Below are positions 21,577 to 32,880 of a stretch of DNA of 64,000 nucleotides, piece after piece. Location of the stretch: contig QXCR01000113.1 in assembly GCA_004380135.1 (NCBI GenBank), positions 32,128 to 96,127 of the forward strand, in the 5' to 3' direction. Origin of the DNA: Stemphylium vesicarium (taxonomy: Eukaryota; Ascomycota; Dothideomycetes; Pleosporales; Pleosporaceae). Position 1 is the stretch's first letter; every line of letters begins with the position of its first letter. The translations under genes were made by a program, and so were the position numbers. The notes under the pieces were generated by a model. The model worked only from the letters and a program-made list of their open reading frames with translations, made no database searches and had not been told where the DNA came from.

Positions 21577-22441
21577 GGTGAAGAGGGTGAGAATTTTTGA
21601 CAGAGGAAACACAGGGGAAGGGCACTGTATGTATGTTGTCTCGCGGTCCAGATATCGTCCGTGGATGGCGCAGTCCTAACCTACACGCGCGCCGGCTCGA
21701 ATGTCATCTGCGGCCTCGACCAGCACCAATGATACGGGGGTTGAGTAACACGACGACACTTTTCTTTTTCAGACTCGCGCAAAGACGCGCAGTGAGGGAT
21801 TGATCACAAAGTCGTGTGGAACACGTATAGTAAACATGCGATAACGGGCGAGATAAAGGTCCGGATTACTCGCATCACGGCGTCATGACGGAATTAAAGA
21901 CGGCATCGGGATCGCTGTCGCAACTTCGCCCGCCCGTGGACCCTGCATTTAGCGCCGACTGGGACCTGACTAAGCTTGCAGGGTTGAGTTGCGTGCATCA
22001 CCAAACTCTCACTTCGTCTCTCGCCTTCACCGAGTGATAGGGCTTGGCCTCATCAGAGAGTGAATCTTTTTCTTTGAACGACTACTATAACGCACTCTGT
22101 ACCCGCTCGCGGTAGATAATCCGCAGCAGCACAACCTTGATTGTCGATTAAGGCTCAGTCGCGTTTACTGGCGCGCGCAAGCTTCTTCACCTGTCGCCTG
22201 TGTCTTACCACTGCGATTGCGCTTCAGAGCGTTGCTGGTCATTTTCTTACTCTACACTGCATCTCCGGATTGATCGAGCGAACAACAGTACTGTTCAGCC
22301 TGATTCTGGCATCAATCTCGTTGACAGCTGAACGCGCCTACGCGCTTGACAGCAACACAGCCAGCCACGCTCGGTAGGTCGTGCACCATCTGGGCGACAC
22401 GTGCATTCATTTACGGTAAAGCATCCGCAAACACTACCAAT
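21577..22441. other. intergenic between divergent lipase and REX3 genes
   Basis: Bidirectional promoter interval of ~865 bp. Open frames at 22141-22377 overlap the presumed 5' leader of REX3 and look non-coding. No motif is named with confidence. Confidence 0.4.
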
Positions 22442-24409
22442 ATGTGGCCTTCAGTCCCTGCCTTCAGAAGCTTTGGCAACATAGCATGTCCTTCAGGCGT
22501 TAATTGCGCATTACCCTATTGCATATTCGGTCATGATGCTGCAAAATCGCCCGACAGACGGCGCTCTCAGTCTCCAGTAACAGCGGCATATGATCCCGAG
22601 CCAGTTGCAAAGCGTCTCAAGCTCGATGACAGTGCAAAACAACCTGCCGGACAGGCCGCGCCTGCACTGCGCCAAGCAGATGTCAAAGCATTTGTCGGCT
22701 CAAACATGTCCAAAGGCAAGGCACCATCAACAGACCAGGAAACACCTCTCTCTAGCGCGACTCTCTCGAAGCCACCTGCTGAGACAAGACCCTCGACCCC
22801 ATCGCTGCGATCTGCCACTCGTCCAGTATTACCCACACCTACGGCTGCGATAGCCAAGGCTATCGTTAATCCGGACATCCCAGTACCGCTCGTACCGCGC
22901 AAACTGAACAAAGACCCTGCGACCTTCACTAAACGTGTGGCATTATTGAAGGCGCTGCATTCCTATATGAAAGTCCAAAACGACAGGCTCCTCAAGGCAA
23001 TCAAACCCGAGATCAAAGCTCTACATCTCAACTCGAATCAATTGAACAAGCTAGCCGTCGATGAAGAAGAACGTATCGCCCTATCGAATCCTTCCGTCTA
23101 CGAGAACATTCTCAAACAGCGACTGGTAAAACTCAAGGGCTTCGCGCCAGAAGACTGGGTCAAGGAAAGGCGAGCCGCTGTAGCCATGCAGAACGGAGAG
23201 TCGTCGAAGAAGCCACCGCCCAAAAGGGTGGAAACAGGCCTGAATTCGGATGACGAGATTACGTTCCTACGCACGCTCAAGTGCGACCAAAGCAAGTTGG
23301 ACGCATACGGGTATGTTACGAAGCTACCGAACCCGTCAGATCTGCATGAGACAAATTTTGCTCTTGAGGCCGCCGCTGGATGGGAGGAATGCGACCGCTG
23401 CAAAACACGCTTCCAGGTATTCCCAGATCGGAACGAACAAGGCGAACTTACGTCTGGAGGCAAATGCAAGTACCACTGGGGTAGAATCCAGTATCCGAAA
23501 AAGTCGAGGGATGCGACCGATAATAAGAAAATGTCCTGTTGCAACGCCGAGGTAGGGTCGGAAGGATGCAGCACAAACGACACTCATGTCTACAATGTCA
23601 AGGACCCGAAACGACTATCTCTCATTATGCCATTCATCGAGACACCCGAAAACGACAAGGTTCCAGAATCATCAGCCGTAGCGTTCGATTGCGAGATGGG
23701 CTACACGACCAACGGCCTCGAGATGCTCCGTCTGACGGTAATATCATGGCCGCAGCACAAACCTCTCGTCGACGTGCTAGTCCGCCCACTAGGCCAAATC
23801 CTAGACTTCAACACCCGCTTCTCAGGCATTACGCGCGAGCAATTCGTCAACGCAAAGCCATACGACCCAGCGAACCCCAAGCCAGTCCGAAAAGACCTCC
23901 GCATCGTCGAATCGCCTTACGAAGCGCGAAATCTCTTCCTTTCCCACGTCAGCCCTGACACCCCTGTCGTAGGCCATGCCCTCGAGAATGATCTCAATAC
24001 CGTCCGTCTCATCCACCCCCTCATCGTCGACACGGTCCTCCTCTACCCCACGCGCCAGGGCCTCCCCTTTCGCTTTGGGCTACGCAAACTCGCGAGCGAG
24101 TATCTGCAAGAAGAGATCCAACAAGGCGGTGCGGCGGGCCACGACAGCTACGAGGATGCGCGTACGACGGGCGAGCTAGTCAGGCTGAAGATCAAGGAGC
24201 AGTGGAAGAAGAAGAAGAGTGATGGGTTTGAGATTAGGGATGGGGACGTACATCCGCCCATGCCGCCTGGTGGTCCGCCGGCGCATATGCAGGTTTCAAA
24301 TGCGACGTCCAGGGTGCTGACGGCGGATATGGCGGGTTCTAAGAGGAAGCTCGAAGAGGGAGGGGAAGAGGAGCCGCCGGCGAAGAAGATGGATGTGGAG
24401 GGGTTTTGA
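22442..24409 (+). CDS. REX3: RNA exonuclease 3 (DEDDh 3'-5' exonuclease)
   Basis: Trims 3' ends of stable RNAs (RNase MRP RNA, U5 snRNA, RNase P RNA in yeast); nuclear/cytosolic. Single exon, 655 aa from the ATG at 22442. The frame is open further upstream, but this Met places the conserved CCCH-like motif CPSGVNCALPYCIFGH at residues ~16-31, as in the family. A Ser/Pro-rich linker and a helical REX3-specific region follow. The exonuclease domain spans ~430-600 with Exo I AFDCEMGYTTNG, Exo II GHALENDLNTVRL and Exo III GHDSYEDARTT. It holds the acidic residues and catalytic His of the DEDDh class. Exon-free structure and strong codon bias fit a housekeeping gene. Confidence 0.93.
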   Translation: MWPSVPAFRSFGNIACPSGVNCALPYCIFGHDAAKSPDRRRSQSPVTAAYDPEPVAKRLKLDDSAKQPAGQAAPALRQADVKAFVGSNMSKGKAPSTDQETPLSSATLSKPPAETRPSTPSLRSATRPVLPTPTAAIAKAIVNPDIPVPLVPRKLNKDPATFTKRVALLKALHSYMKVQNDRLLKAIKPEIKALHLNSNQLNKLAVDEEERIALSNPSVYENILKQRLVKLKGFAPEDWVKERRAAVAMQNGESSKKPPPKRVETGLNSDDEITFLRTLKCDQSKLDAYGYVTKLPNPSDLHETNFALEAAAGWEECDRCKTRFQVFPDRNEQGELTSGGKCKYHWGRIQYPKKSRDATDNKKMSCCNAEVGSEGCSTNDTHVYNVKDPKRLSLIMPFIETPENDKVPESSAVAFDCEMGYTTNGLEMLRLTVISWPQHKPLVDVLVRPLGQILDFNTRFSGITREQFVNAKPYDPANPKPVRKDLRIVESPYEARNLFLSHVSPDTPVVGHALENDLNTVRLIHPLIVDTVLLYPTRQGLPFRFGLRKLASEYLQEEIQQGGAAGHDSYEDARTTGELVRLKIKEQWKKKKSDGFEIRDGDVHPPMPPGGPPAHMQVSNATSRVLTADMAGSKRKLEEGGEEEPPAKKMDVEGF

Positions 24410-24898
24410 GTTGGGTTCCCTCTCCCTGTAGTGTATAGCCGGACCGACATCGTAGTTGCCAGGTTGCGAGAATGTGTACTGGAGAGCGGTGTAGCCAGAC
24501 GTTCATACCGCCTCGGTTTCAGGACAAGAAATGAAGGAACTGTGGGCCTTGTATGCTTCAGCATAGCGTTGAAGGAATTTGCACACGGTGAAATAGTGAA
24601 ATGGTATACCCCATCTGTTCTGCAATCAGCCTGTTGGCCATATGCCCAGATTTGCCACTTGCCAAAATGACTCCTACTACCCGCGTGTGCACCGCACCTG
24701 AAATACGCCAGCAGCACAATACGCGCAGTAACACCCATGTCGCGACACCCATCTCACCCCCTGCCATCCTATCCATCCTCTCTCGCCATCACCCCAAGCT
24801 TCACGTCTCATGTATCTTCCTCTCTGCCTCGCCTCCCCACTTTGCCCCATCGACCTCTCTCCCACTATTCCAATCAACCCACCCCCATCCTGACCTTC
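24410..24898. other. intergenic, convergent REX3 / PCC1 3' ends
   Basis: 3' flanks of two convergent genes; a pyrimidine-rich plus strand at 24770-24900 only. No gene is supported. Confidence 0.4.
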
Positions 24899-25400
24899 TC
24901 ACACCCTAACCCCATCAAGCCCCTGCACCCCGTCCAACCCCTCCGTCGTCTTCTCATACACCACATCGACATCCAACTCGCGCATCACCCCCAGTACCAC
25001 ACCCACGCTTTCTATGAAACCGTTTACCGCGACGCGCAGCATGCGATTCGTGGTTGCCGCGTAGTTTACGACAAGCACTGATGCGTCTTGTTGTGTTTCT
25101 GCGGGGCGTTGTGCCTGTGATGATAGGGACGCTTGTGACTCTGGTGATGTTTGTGGCGATGAGGATTGTGAAGGCGTGGAGAGCGTAAACGAACGGCGCA
25201 CCAGCGGTGATAGTTCGGCGTCGACGGTTAGAGTGCGGTGGGCGGTGCTGGCGAGGTGAAGGGTTGGGAAAGGGATGGTTAGGGTGCTAAGATTGGGGTT
25301 TGGTTAGTTGGGTCGCGCTGGCTGGATGCGAGGGAGGGGGGAGGGATAAGTACAGGGTGCAGGGAAAGTCCTCTTGCTTCCAGTCTTGCGTTGTCGCCAT
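24899..25400 (-). CDS. PCC1: EKC/KEOPS complex subunit Pcc1
   Basis: Small dimerising subunit of the KEOPS complex, which makes t6A at position 37 of ANN-decoding tRNAs; also linked to telomere upkeep and transcription. Two exons, 25400-25354 and 25287-24899 (border within one base), joined by a ~66-nt GTACTT...TTAG intron; 144 aa. The N-terminus reads MATTQDWKQEDFPCTLTLTI; the splice falls inside the first beta strand. Family motifs are IPFPTLHLASTAHRTLTVD, ELSPLVRRSF and, after a 30-residue Ser/Gln insertion, NYAATTNRMLRVAVNGFIES with the conserved R-V-A-V-N-GF core. Length exceeds yeast Pcc1 (~88 aa) mainly because of that insertion, common in filamentous fungi. Looks intact. Confidence 0.9.
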
Positions 25401-26104
25401 GATTGTGCGTGGTTGCGCTGTGCGTGCTGGCGATGTAATGCGATGCGATGCGACGCGATGGCTGGCGTGGGGTGTTTTGCACAGTGCAGTAGATGTGTTT
25501 CTCGTGGACGGGCAAGAGGGACGTGAGATGCGTGGATCAGATCACGAGTAGCAAGTATAACCTCACCGCCTCTACGAGCACTGGTCGAGAACCTAAAGCA
25601 TAAGAAAGTTCGCAGCAGAATCGCAAATTACCAGCCTAAACTTTCTTCCCGCGACGATTGAGGCTCAAATCGCCCAAAACGTGGGGGAGGGGTACACGGC
25701 CGTCGCTCTCCCTCAAACGGGAAAGGCGCCGATGCAGAGGAAGCTATGACCCAGTTGATCCCTGTCCCACGTACTTGGATCGAAAGCGTCATACATCATC
25801 ATCTTGTGTTTAGTTTAGGTAAAAGAAGCGTGGACCAGAAAACGGAAAACGCGTCATGTGTAATTCCGTCATTTGTACCTCGGGTTCCTTTGCCAATTGT
25901 TTCGGACTGCATGCTTTTCCTGACTGACATTGAACACTGACATCATCATTGTCTTCGAAACCTCATTCAATTTCGATTCCTTTTGAACTGGAACGACGTC
26001 GAGCTTGCCAACCACACCAACAACCATTTCATAACTACCTCACAGCCAGTATCAAACCCTTCCTCTCTATCATAAGACCAAGTAACTACACGACCGCCGA
26101 AACC
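25401..26104. other. intergenic between divergent PCC1 and small mitochondrial gene
   Basis: Promoter interval of ~700 bp. A pyrimidine/A-rich leader lies just before 26105. No other feature recognised. Confidence 0.4.
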
Positions 26105-26647
26105 ATGTTCCGCACAACCATGACCCGGTCCCCACGGACCTTCACTACGACCACCGCTGCTGCCTCGACCGCCCGCGCCTTCTCGATCGCTGCCTCGAGA
26201 CACGTAGAGCAGTATCCCAACAACCTGAGCACCAACTCCAAGACCAAGACGGATAAGTACGAGGCCGATAGCCCGCATGCGGTGCAGGAGAAGGTCAAGC
26301 AGGGCGATACGCATAATGTGCAGGAAGCTAATGCCAAGGCGGGAATGGAGTGAGTGCACCCTTTCAGCTATCATACACGCAACGCGAACATCGCGATGGA
26401 CGGCGGTTAGCAATTGACCGGAACTGGTCATTGGATATTAGCGAATGCTGGGAGGAGTTGTTTTGTGGGGGTTTGAGATACAGTTTGGCTAATACAATAT
26501 AGCAGCGCGCATAAACAGGGCAATGGTGGCCATGCCACGGAACGAACAGACTCGGCGGGTGGAAAGGCGCAGGCTAAGAAGGAGTTTCCTGAGGCCCCGG
26601 ATCCGGCGATTGGGATGCAGGATGAGAGGGGTGGACGGGGTGCTTAG
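26105..26647 (+). CDS. small conserved mitochondrial protein of unknown function
   Basis: 129 aa in two exons, 26105-26349 and 26503-26647, with a 153-nt GTGAGT...ATAG intron that splits an Asp codon. The N-terminus MFRTTMTRSPRTFTTTTAAASTARAFS is rich in Arg/Ser/Thr, lacks acidic residues and contains a RAFSIAAS-type cleavage site, typical of a mitochondrial presequence. The mature part is hydrophilic and probably disordered (DKYEADSPHAVQEKVKQGD, then GNGGHATERTDSAGG, ending DPAIGMQDERGGRGA). Similar short proteins occur across Pezizomycotina without an assigned role. No transmembrane segment. Neighbouring genes do not suggest a pathway. Confidence 0.7.
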
Positions 26648-27074
26648 ACTACCTCCATTACCGGTGGGGGACAGTTGTCCCGAGCTATGGAGCTTATGGT
26701 TGAGTTACAGTAGTAGGGGGCTGTTCTAGTCAGAGGGAGATGGACGATATGTTAATGCAAGTTACGATTCTATACCATGGTGCTGTGAACAGATTGGTGA
26801 CAGTGTCACTAACATTACAAGCAATATGGCTAGGGCTGCATGCGCGCAAGTCCTTTTTGCTTTAGTTTTTGACGCATTGAATTCTGACTGGCTTCACGAG
26901 CTTGAGCATTATCTACGTCTACGAGCACACGATGACGGACCACGCTAGCACGAACAAGGGAAAGCGCGTCCCCGCGGCACCCTACAAGCATTTTCGGCAG
27001 CCAAGCCACATCCTCTCTTACCCTATTCTGATGCATGTATGCTGCGCTTCACCAGACATTTTGGTACACTTAAG
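26648..27074. other. intergenic, upstream of MOD5
   Basis: 3' flank of the small mitochondrial gene and promoter of MOD5. Nothing further recognised. Confidence 0.4.
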
Positions 27075-28593
27075 ATGGCACAAGTGCCGCGGAATGCCTT
27101 AATCACCGTCGTAGGCGCGACAGGCACAGGCAAATCTGATGTAAAGAATCCGTTTTGAGTCACACTCCACGAAAGCTAATCACAGTAAACAGCTAGCAGT
27201 CGAGATTGCTCAAAGGTTCAATGGCGAAATCATAAATGGCGATGCGATGCAGCTGTATCGCGGCTTGCCTATCATTACTAATAAAATTACCCACGATGAA
27301 ACCAAGGGCGTGCCTCATCGTCTCCTAGGCTGCATCGGTCTAGAAGAAGAAACATGGACGGTTGGCAAATTTGTGGGCGAGGCTTTGAGCATAGTATGCA
27401 TCGAAACCTCCACACTTGCAAGTCATTAACCAGGTTAGATTGATGAAATCAGAAGTCGGGGTAAACTGCCCATTCTGGTCGGCGGAACCCATTATTACAC
27501 GCAATCGCTATTGTTTCAAGATGCTCTAGCAGATGAGCCTGCATTAGAATTGAACAAGAACAGTGAAAAGCTCCCGATGCTGGAGGAACCGACCGATGTT
27601 CTGCTTGCGAAGCTGAAAGAAGTTGACCCTGTCATGGCCGATCGATGGCACCCGAACGAACGACGCAAAATCCAACGCTCGCTTGAAATATATCTGCGAA
27701 CTGGGAAACCGGCTTCAGAGTTGTACAAAGAGCAGCGACTCAAACGTCAGCAGTCTCCCTCTTCCGCAGCTGATGCGACATCTGTTAGCGACTCGAATCT
27801 TCGTTTTCAGACCTTGGTATTTTGGGTTCATGCTAACAAAGATGTCTTGCATCGCCGCCTTGATGGTCGTGTTGATAAGATGCTAGCCAAAGGTCTTCTC
27901 TCAGAAGTACAAGAGCTCAGTAGCTTCAGTCAACTCCACGAGTCTAGTACTGGGAAATGCATAGACCAAAGTCGTGGTATCTGGGTCTCTATTGGCTACA
28001 AAGAATTCCTCGATTATCAACATGCGCTTGCGGACGAGTCAAAGCCAGAATCGGAGCTCGAAACACTGAAAATAGCAGCCATCGAGAAAACTCAAGCAGC
28101 TACACGACAATATGCCAACCGTCAGATCAAGTGGATTCGCATAAAGCTGCTCAACGCGCTGCTTAGTTCCGGGCAAAGATACAACACTTTCCTGGTCGAT
28201 GGATCTGACATATCCAGATGGGATATTGATGTTGTGCAGCCTGCAATCAACATCACGGAGAACTTCCTCACTGGTGGTACCCTTCCTGCGCCTTCGTCGC
28301 TTTCACCTACCGCTGCAGAGATGCTCACACCCAAACGCGAATACGATCTTGGACAAAGACCTGATCTTTGGCAAAAGAAAGTTTGTGAGACCTGCGAAAC
28401 TGTTGCCGTTACTGAGAACGACTGGACATTACATGTCAAAAGTCGCGCCCACCGACGAGCAGTGGGAGCGAAGAAAAAGCAGGAAAACACGAATCAAACA
28501 GACCAGAAGGCGACTAAAGCTACACAGTCAGATGTGATTGACGTTCTTGAGAGCTATCTGGGAAGCTTTTCCGACGACAAGACAATAAGATAA
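27075..28593 (+). CDS. MOD5: tRNA dimethylallyltransferase (tRNA isopentenyltransferase)
   Basis: Transfers a dimethylallyl group to A37 of UNN-decoding tRNAs (i6A37) in mitochondria, cytosol and nucleus. Three exons: 27075-27140, 27193-27393 and 27439-28593, with introns of 52 and 45 nt; 473 aa. The P-loop VVGATGTGKSDLA is split by intron 1. It is followed by the DMAPP/tRNA-binding INGDAMQLYRGLPIITNK and, after intron 2, PILVGGTHYYTQSLLF. The last third has RQYANRQIKWIR and a C-terminal C2H2-type zinc finger (CETCETVAVTENDWTLHVKSRAH), a feature of eukaryotic enzymes that binds tRNA. The finger and catalytic motifs are intact. It lies 1.7 kb from PCC1, another A37-modification gene. Confidence 0.93.
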
Positions 28594-29032
28594 GACCAGA
28601 TTCGCGGAGGCTTTGGTGGCGCAATCGTGACTGCGAATCGAGAGTGATGGCGCCACCCCTTGCATACCGTGCAGTCGATCGCGTTAGAATTCCCCGAGCT
28701 AAGCACCGGATAAAGCTTAATACGCAAGGCCCCCCAAGAGCGTTATCTAACTCGCTGGGAAAATTAACGTTTTCAGGGTTGAATAGTTGAGGTAGAAAAA
28801 GGATGTGGTATAGCGCCAAGGCGTCGCATGCGTGTCGATGTAAGACGAGACTTGGAAAGCTTGATACACCCCTCTCATAAGAGCCGATTCGAACTACTTG
28901 ATATCCAGATGCTGATTGTCGGGGCACAAGGCAGTCGTGGATCCCTTGTTTCTCTGTTCGCACGCGCATCGTTCAAGAATTTTACATGTATTGCTGTCAA
29001 CAACGCGGCTATCAAGTACACTCAGTCTCGCC
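28594..29032. other. intergenic, MOD5 to UstYa remnant
   Basis: Boundary between the intact housekeeping block and the decay-rich block. No supported feature. Confidence 0.4.
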
Positions 29033-29902
29033 ATGTGGCCATTCCAATATGCCAAGGTCAACAACGAGAACTCGATAGATGACGCCGTAGAACAGGAGTG
29101 CGACCACACCATTACAAAGCGATGGTACAGGACTATGGAGAAGTTCCAGTTCCTTAAGTGGCCTGTCAAGTTCCTCCTACTAGCCGCCATTCTGACATGC
29201 AAGTTTTCCATCCTCCACAATCGACCAAGTGCCTTGCAGCTGGGTGGAGAAATGAACGGAATCATCCCCAATTGTAAGTCAATGACGCAGCTTCCGAAAC
29301 ACGACTTGCACAAATCACGTCAAGAAACACCCTGCTAATCCACCACAGTCTCGACCGAGAAAAGGATCTTCTACAGACAGACGCTGCACATCCGACCACA
29401 AAACATTGTCATCAATAAACGCAACAAAGGCCCAATGGATCGACCTGATGCCTCGTGCGCGCCCTCCCCCACCCCATCATTCTCCAGCCCTACTAACCTC
29501 CCCCAGGCGGCGCCGGCTTCATCGAAGCCCCAGATTACACCTCGCACACGCTCCCGCCCCCCACGCACTTCCCGCACGCTCCCAGCCCTAGCCGTCTTCC
29601 ACGGACTGCACTGCCTCATGCACCTCTCAAGTTCCATGGACAAGCTCGTGCTGCAGATCCGCAACAAAGACTTTACACTCGATGAGAGCGCGGTATGGCA
29701 CAATGGCCATTGTTTCAACTACCTGCGCAATGCGCTGTTGTGCCGTGGCGATACCACGCTGGAGGGCCAGGCGCAGACGCCAAGGTTCAGGGATGTGCCT
29801 GGCACGGATGGCACTGGCGTGGTGCATGTTTGTCGGAATTGTGATGAGATTGGGACGTTTGCTGAGGGAGCGAGGCTTTTGGATGCGAAGGAGCATTTTT
29901 GA
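29033..29902 (+). pseudogene. UstYa-family (DUF3328) oxidase-like gene, frame-broken
   Basis: UstYa-type proteins are membrane-anchored oxidases used in ustiloxin-like RiPP cyclisation and other fungal pathways. The ATG at 29033 (MWPFQYAKVNN) is followed by one transmembrane helix (WPVKFLLLAAILTCKF) and an intron at about 29274-29349. The signature motifs are both present: HGLHCLMHL and HNGHCFNYLRNALLC (HXXHC repeats that bind metal). Between them and the N-terminal half the frame changes at least twice. Segment AQWIDLMP and, after an intron, RGAGFIEAPDYTSH lie in a different frame from VFHGLHC; the second switch is a single extra base near 29588 with no GT donor nearby. The signature region is well kept, so decay is recent or the sequence has errors. 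No precursor-peptide gene or partner oxidase was seen nearby. Confidence 0.65.
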
Positions 29903-31249
29903 TGGGGGAGATGGAGGGGTTTGTGGTGGGGATGGTGGGGTAGGTATTGTAGTGTCTGCGGGAACGTTGCGCAATGTTTTGCTTTCTGTGTCTTTGCCGA
30001 CTCTCTATTCCTTGTTGTCGATAAGTTACTTAAGAGGAATGGTCGTTTTAGTCTTTCCCACAGTCTTTAAGCATTGAAAGTTCATCACAGCTTCTGCGTC
30101 TTCTTTCGTATAGGATTTGCTTTGAGCTGCTCAACTGCTTGGCTTTCTAAATATTTAACGTAGCTGCGAGGAGCTTGTAGCCATGCAATAGAAGATCCAC
30201 GGATGCTAGTATGGCAGCCTTACCCCCAGGCAACGAAAATTGAGACAAGCAAGAGTGAAACAGTAGCCGCAAAGGCTGGATGTTTAGTCTTCCAACAAGG
30301 TTTTGATGCCCTCACTACATCACAATGATTCTCTCGTCATCTTAGTGCATCATCAACTCTTTTCACAGAATGTCATTTCCAGAGTTAGATTAGCAATTTT
30401 ACGACAAAAGACGTGCAGCGAGCGAAAACGCCAGTCAGAACACTATTGTAAAAATTGGGGATCAACCCTTCTAAAGAAAAACGAGGTGTCGCGGCACCCC
30501 AGGTCCCGAATTCATCAATGAAGCCTACTTAGGTCTTAGTCAGCGGCAAAGCCGCCGGATTTCGTTGCTAAGATCTATATACTTCTTAGTATGCGGCAAA
30601 CTTCACAATCTCACCGCGCAAGCGCGAAGACGCAAAGTCATCTTCGAGGTCTCTGCTTAGGTAATCGCTAATATCCACGATTTCATCAACAAAGTCGGCA
30701 TGCATCCCGCGTTAGTTATAGGTTAGCGTCGATTTCGATACTCGCGATAATACATAGTGAACTGCGTATGACAGCAGAGGAAGGGGCGCCACACAAGTGT
30801 TAAGGACCAAAGCCTTGGGAATCCAATCGGTGTCGGTGTATAACTATCTAGAGACATGTCGATGCGTGACTTAACAAAGAACTCCAGAAGAAGCATCAGG
30901 TCAGGGTCGATGTACGAAGCCAAGCACTAGGTTTTCCACGGCGACTTTCACACCGCTGTACATGAGCGAACCGCGGGAATTGCCCCATCTCAGCGTCTAA
31001 CATCCTACGTTCGATGTAATGGTACTGATCGGGCCGCTTAGGGTGAGCCCTTAGTGAACCGGTTTGTGTCCCTTACATATTGCTAGGAAGAACTATATGA
31101 AACTGAGATTGTGCCCTCAGAGTTGTCTCACTCTCTCACACAAAGCTTCTTTGTGCCGACAAAGCAGCATCCTAGGATACCCCTATCGCTATCTGCAATT
31201 TTCTCATCCGACCCACCATCCCGGAATCCAGTTCTCCCTTCCGTCAACC
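29903..31249. other. gene-poor interval
   Basis: About 1.35 kb without a convincing frame, RNA gene or repeat. Short open frames on both strands lack any recognisable motif. Confidence 0.4.
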
Positions 31250-31620
31250 ATGAAACTCGCCATCCTCGCTACGATCCTCGCCCTCGCAGGCGCGACTTAA
31301 GTATAACCTCCCCCTCCATCCAAAATCCTCCCTTTCCCCCTTCCTTACCGCCTCATCTAACAATTCCCTAAGCCAACTTCGTATGCTATTCCACCATCAT
31401 CGGATCTAGCGACGATGTCTTCAAGGACAAGATCGCCCGTGGATGCTGTGTAGACAGAAAAGGCGCCAGCTGGTCGGGCATATATGGAGAATGCACGTAC
31501 AAGACTGATGGCCTGGGGTTGACTCTCGAGCAGTTCACGGCTTCTTTGAAGGAATGCTGTGCCAGGGAGGGGCCGAAGGATGCGCAGGGTATGGATAGGC
31601 TGTCGGGGGTGTGTCGGTAG
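31250..31620 (+). pseudogene. small secreted cysteine-rich protein gene, possibly broken
   Basis: The ATG at 31250 encodes a classic signal peptide (MKLAILATILALAGAT), but the next codon is TAA (31298-31300), directly in front of a GT that looks like a splice donor (31301). After the acceptor near 31372, a cysteine-rich frame runs to the TAG at 31618. It has seven Cys, including two CC pairs (GCCVD, KECCA). The only obvious donor/acceptor pair does not join the two frames. Either the donor is atypical or the gene has been inactivated by a nonsense mutation at the exon border. Size and cysteine content match small secreted effector-like proteins of plant-associated fungi. The role is unknown. 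Confidence 0.4.
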
Positions 31621-31751
31621 TTCTGAGGGGGTGCGTCATTGAGGGGAAGTGGAAGTTGGGGGTGATTTTATGGCTGTGGTGGATGTGGGGGTTCTGCAGT
31701 TAATCGTGGAGACGAGGCAGTAGTTGTGAAAGCTCCAAACGGAAAACTAAT

Positions 31752-32543
31752 TTAGCTTGGGTTTATCTTGCTATCGATGCAATTTTCAAGACGTCCGATG
31801 AGCATATTGGGTTCCGTATCATCAAGATCCGTGTACACGTCCACAACACCCTCATATTCGACTTGGCAGCATTTCCTGATAATCAACCCAAATGGCCCAA
31901 GTGTTTCTGTGTCCGGGAACCGGGCTCCTTTGAACCGCGCCGCAATCTCCCCATCAGAAATATCTTGATATGGAAAACTGCCCGTCATGATAGTGTAGTA
32001 CACAGATCCCAGAGCAAAAATGTCCGCATCGGTGAACAGCAAGGGCCCAGGGTACAAGTGGCTGGCGGCTACACAAACCGGCAGTTCCGAGCCGTCCAGG
32101 GAAGAGCCACCGAAGTCCGCAAGCTTGATGTCGAGATCGTCGGTCAAGTAGATGTTGTTACAAGTCAGGTCGCCATGGATAACACCTGCGCTATGAACAA
32201 AGCGGAGCGCATCTGTCACCTGACGCGCCCAATGTAGTCTTTGCGCCTGTTCGACCTCCGGGTGTTCGCGAAGGTACAACGAGAGGTTCCAATTCGGAGC
32301 GTATTCCAGGCGGATCCCTGAGTCTTATGGGCCGTGGTATCGCAATAGTCCGTCGTGTCCGTCCCGCTGGTTGAACCGCTCATATATGGACAGCCCTACC
32401 GAGGCCCTAGGAAGTTCGTTTTCATCGTGGGGGATTTTGATCACCGTTTGAGAGGCCGCGTCGAGACACACTAAGCCTGTGGTGCCCCACGCGACGATGT
32501 TTTTGAGTCCAAATCCCTGGGGGTATTGAATCTCGTCGCCCAT
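31752..32543 (-). pseudogene. protein-kinase-like gene with one in-frame TAA
   Basis: Kinase fold of a kind common in Pleosporales. Starting at the ATG at 32543 (MGDEIQYPQGFGLKN), it shows a glycine-rich loop (AWGTTGLV), a VAIK-type Lys in VIKIPHDE, then a TAA at 32325-32327. It continues in the same phase through DSGIRLEYAPNWNLS. The catalytic loop is HGDLTCNNIYL (the Asp and Asn of HRDxxxxN kept), the Mg-binding loop is DFGG, and DADIFALGSVYYTIMTG follows. All catalytic residues survive, so the single nonsense codon is probably recent, unless read-through or a strain-specific allele is involved. The 3' end is at 31752. Confidence 0.7.
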
Positions 32544-32880
32544 ATCGAGTGTTGCGGTGGACAAGTCTTGTAGACAGACTAGCGGGTGGCAACAGAAGAT
32601 CGCGGGGACCTAGATGCGCGCTAGGCGACGAGCCCGTGCACTAGTCGTTCAGACACGTCACTTGACGACTCTCTGACTCTACATTGCGCACAGACAAACA
32701 TCCCTTGCTTAATTATCCTGGTGATCCTAAAGCCAGGCGTATTTACACAATTCTAGACTCCCGCTTCTCCATCACGATAGGACGACACTAGATCTGCCCA
32801 TCGCTGCAAGGCATCGTAGCATTTTATCCCTTCGCGACATCCGCAATCAGTTCAAAGACACTCGGCTGTCGCATCACGGC

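Noticed and set aside
22141..22377. Small open frame upstream of REX3
   Set aside because: No motif; it overlaps the presumed 5' leader and its end runs into the REX3 frame's non-conserved upstream extension.
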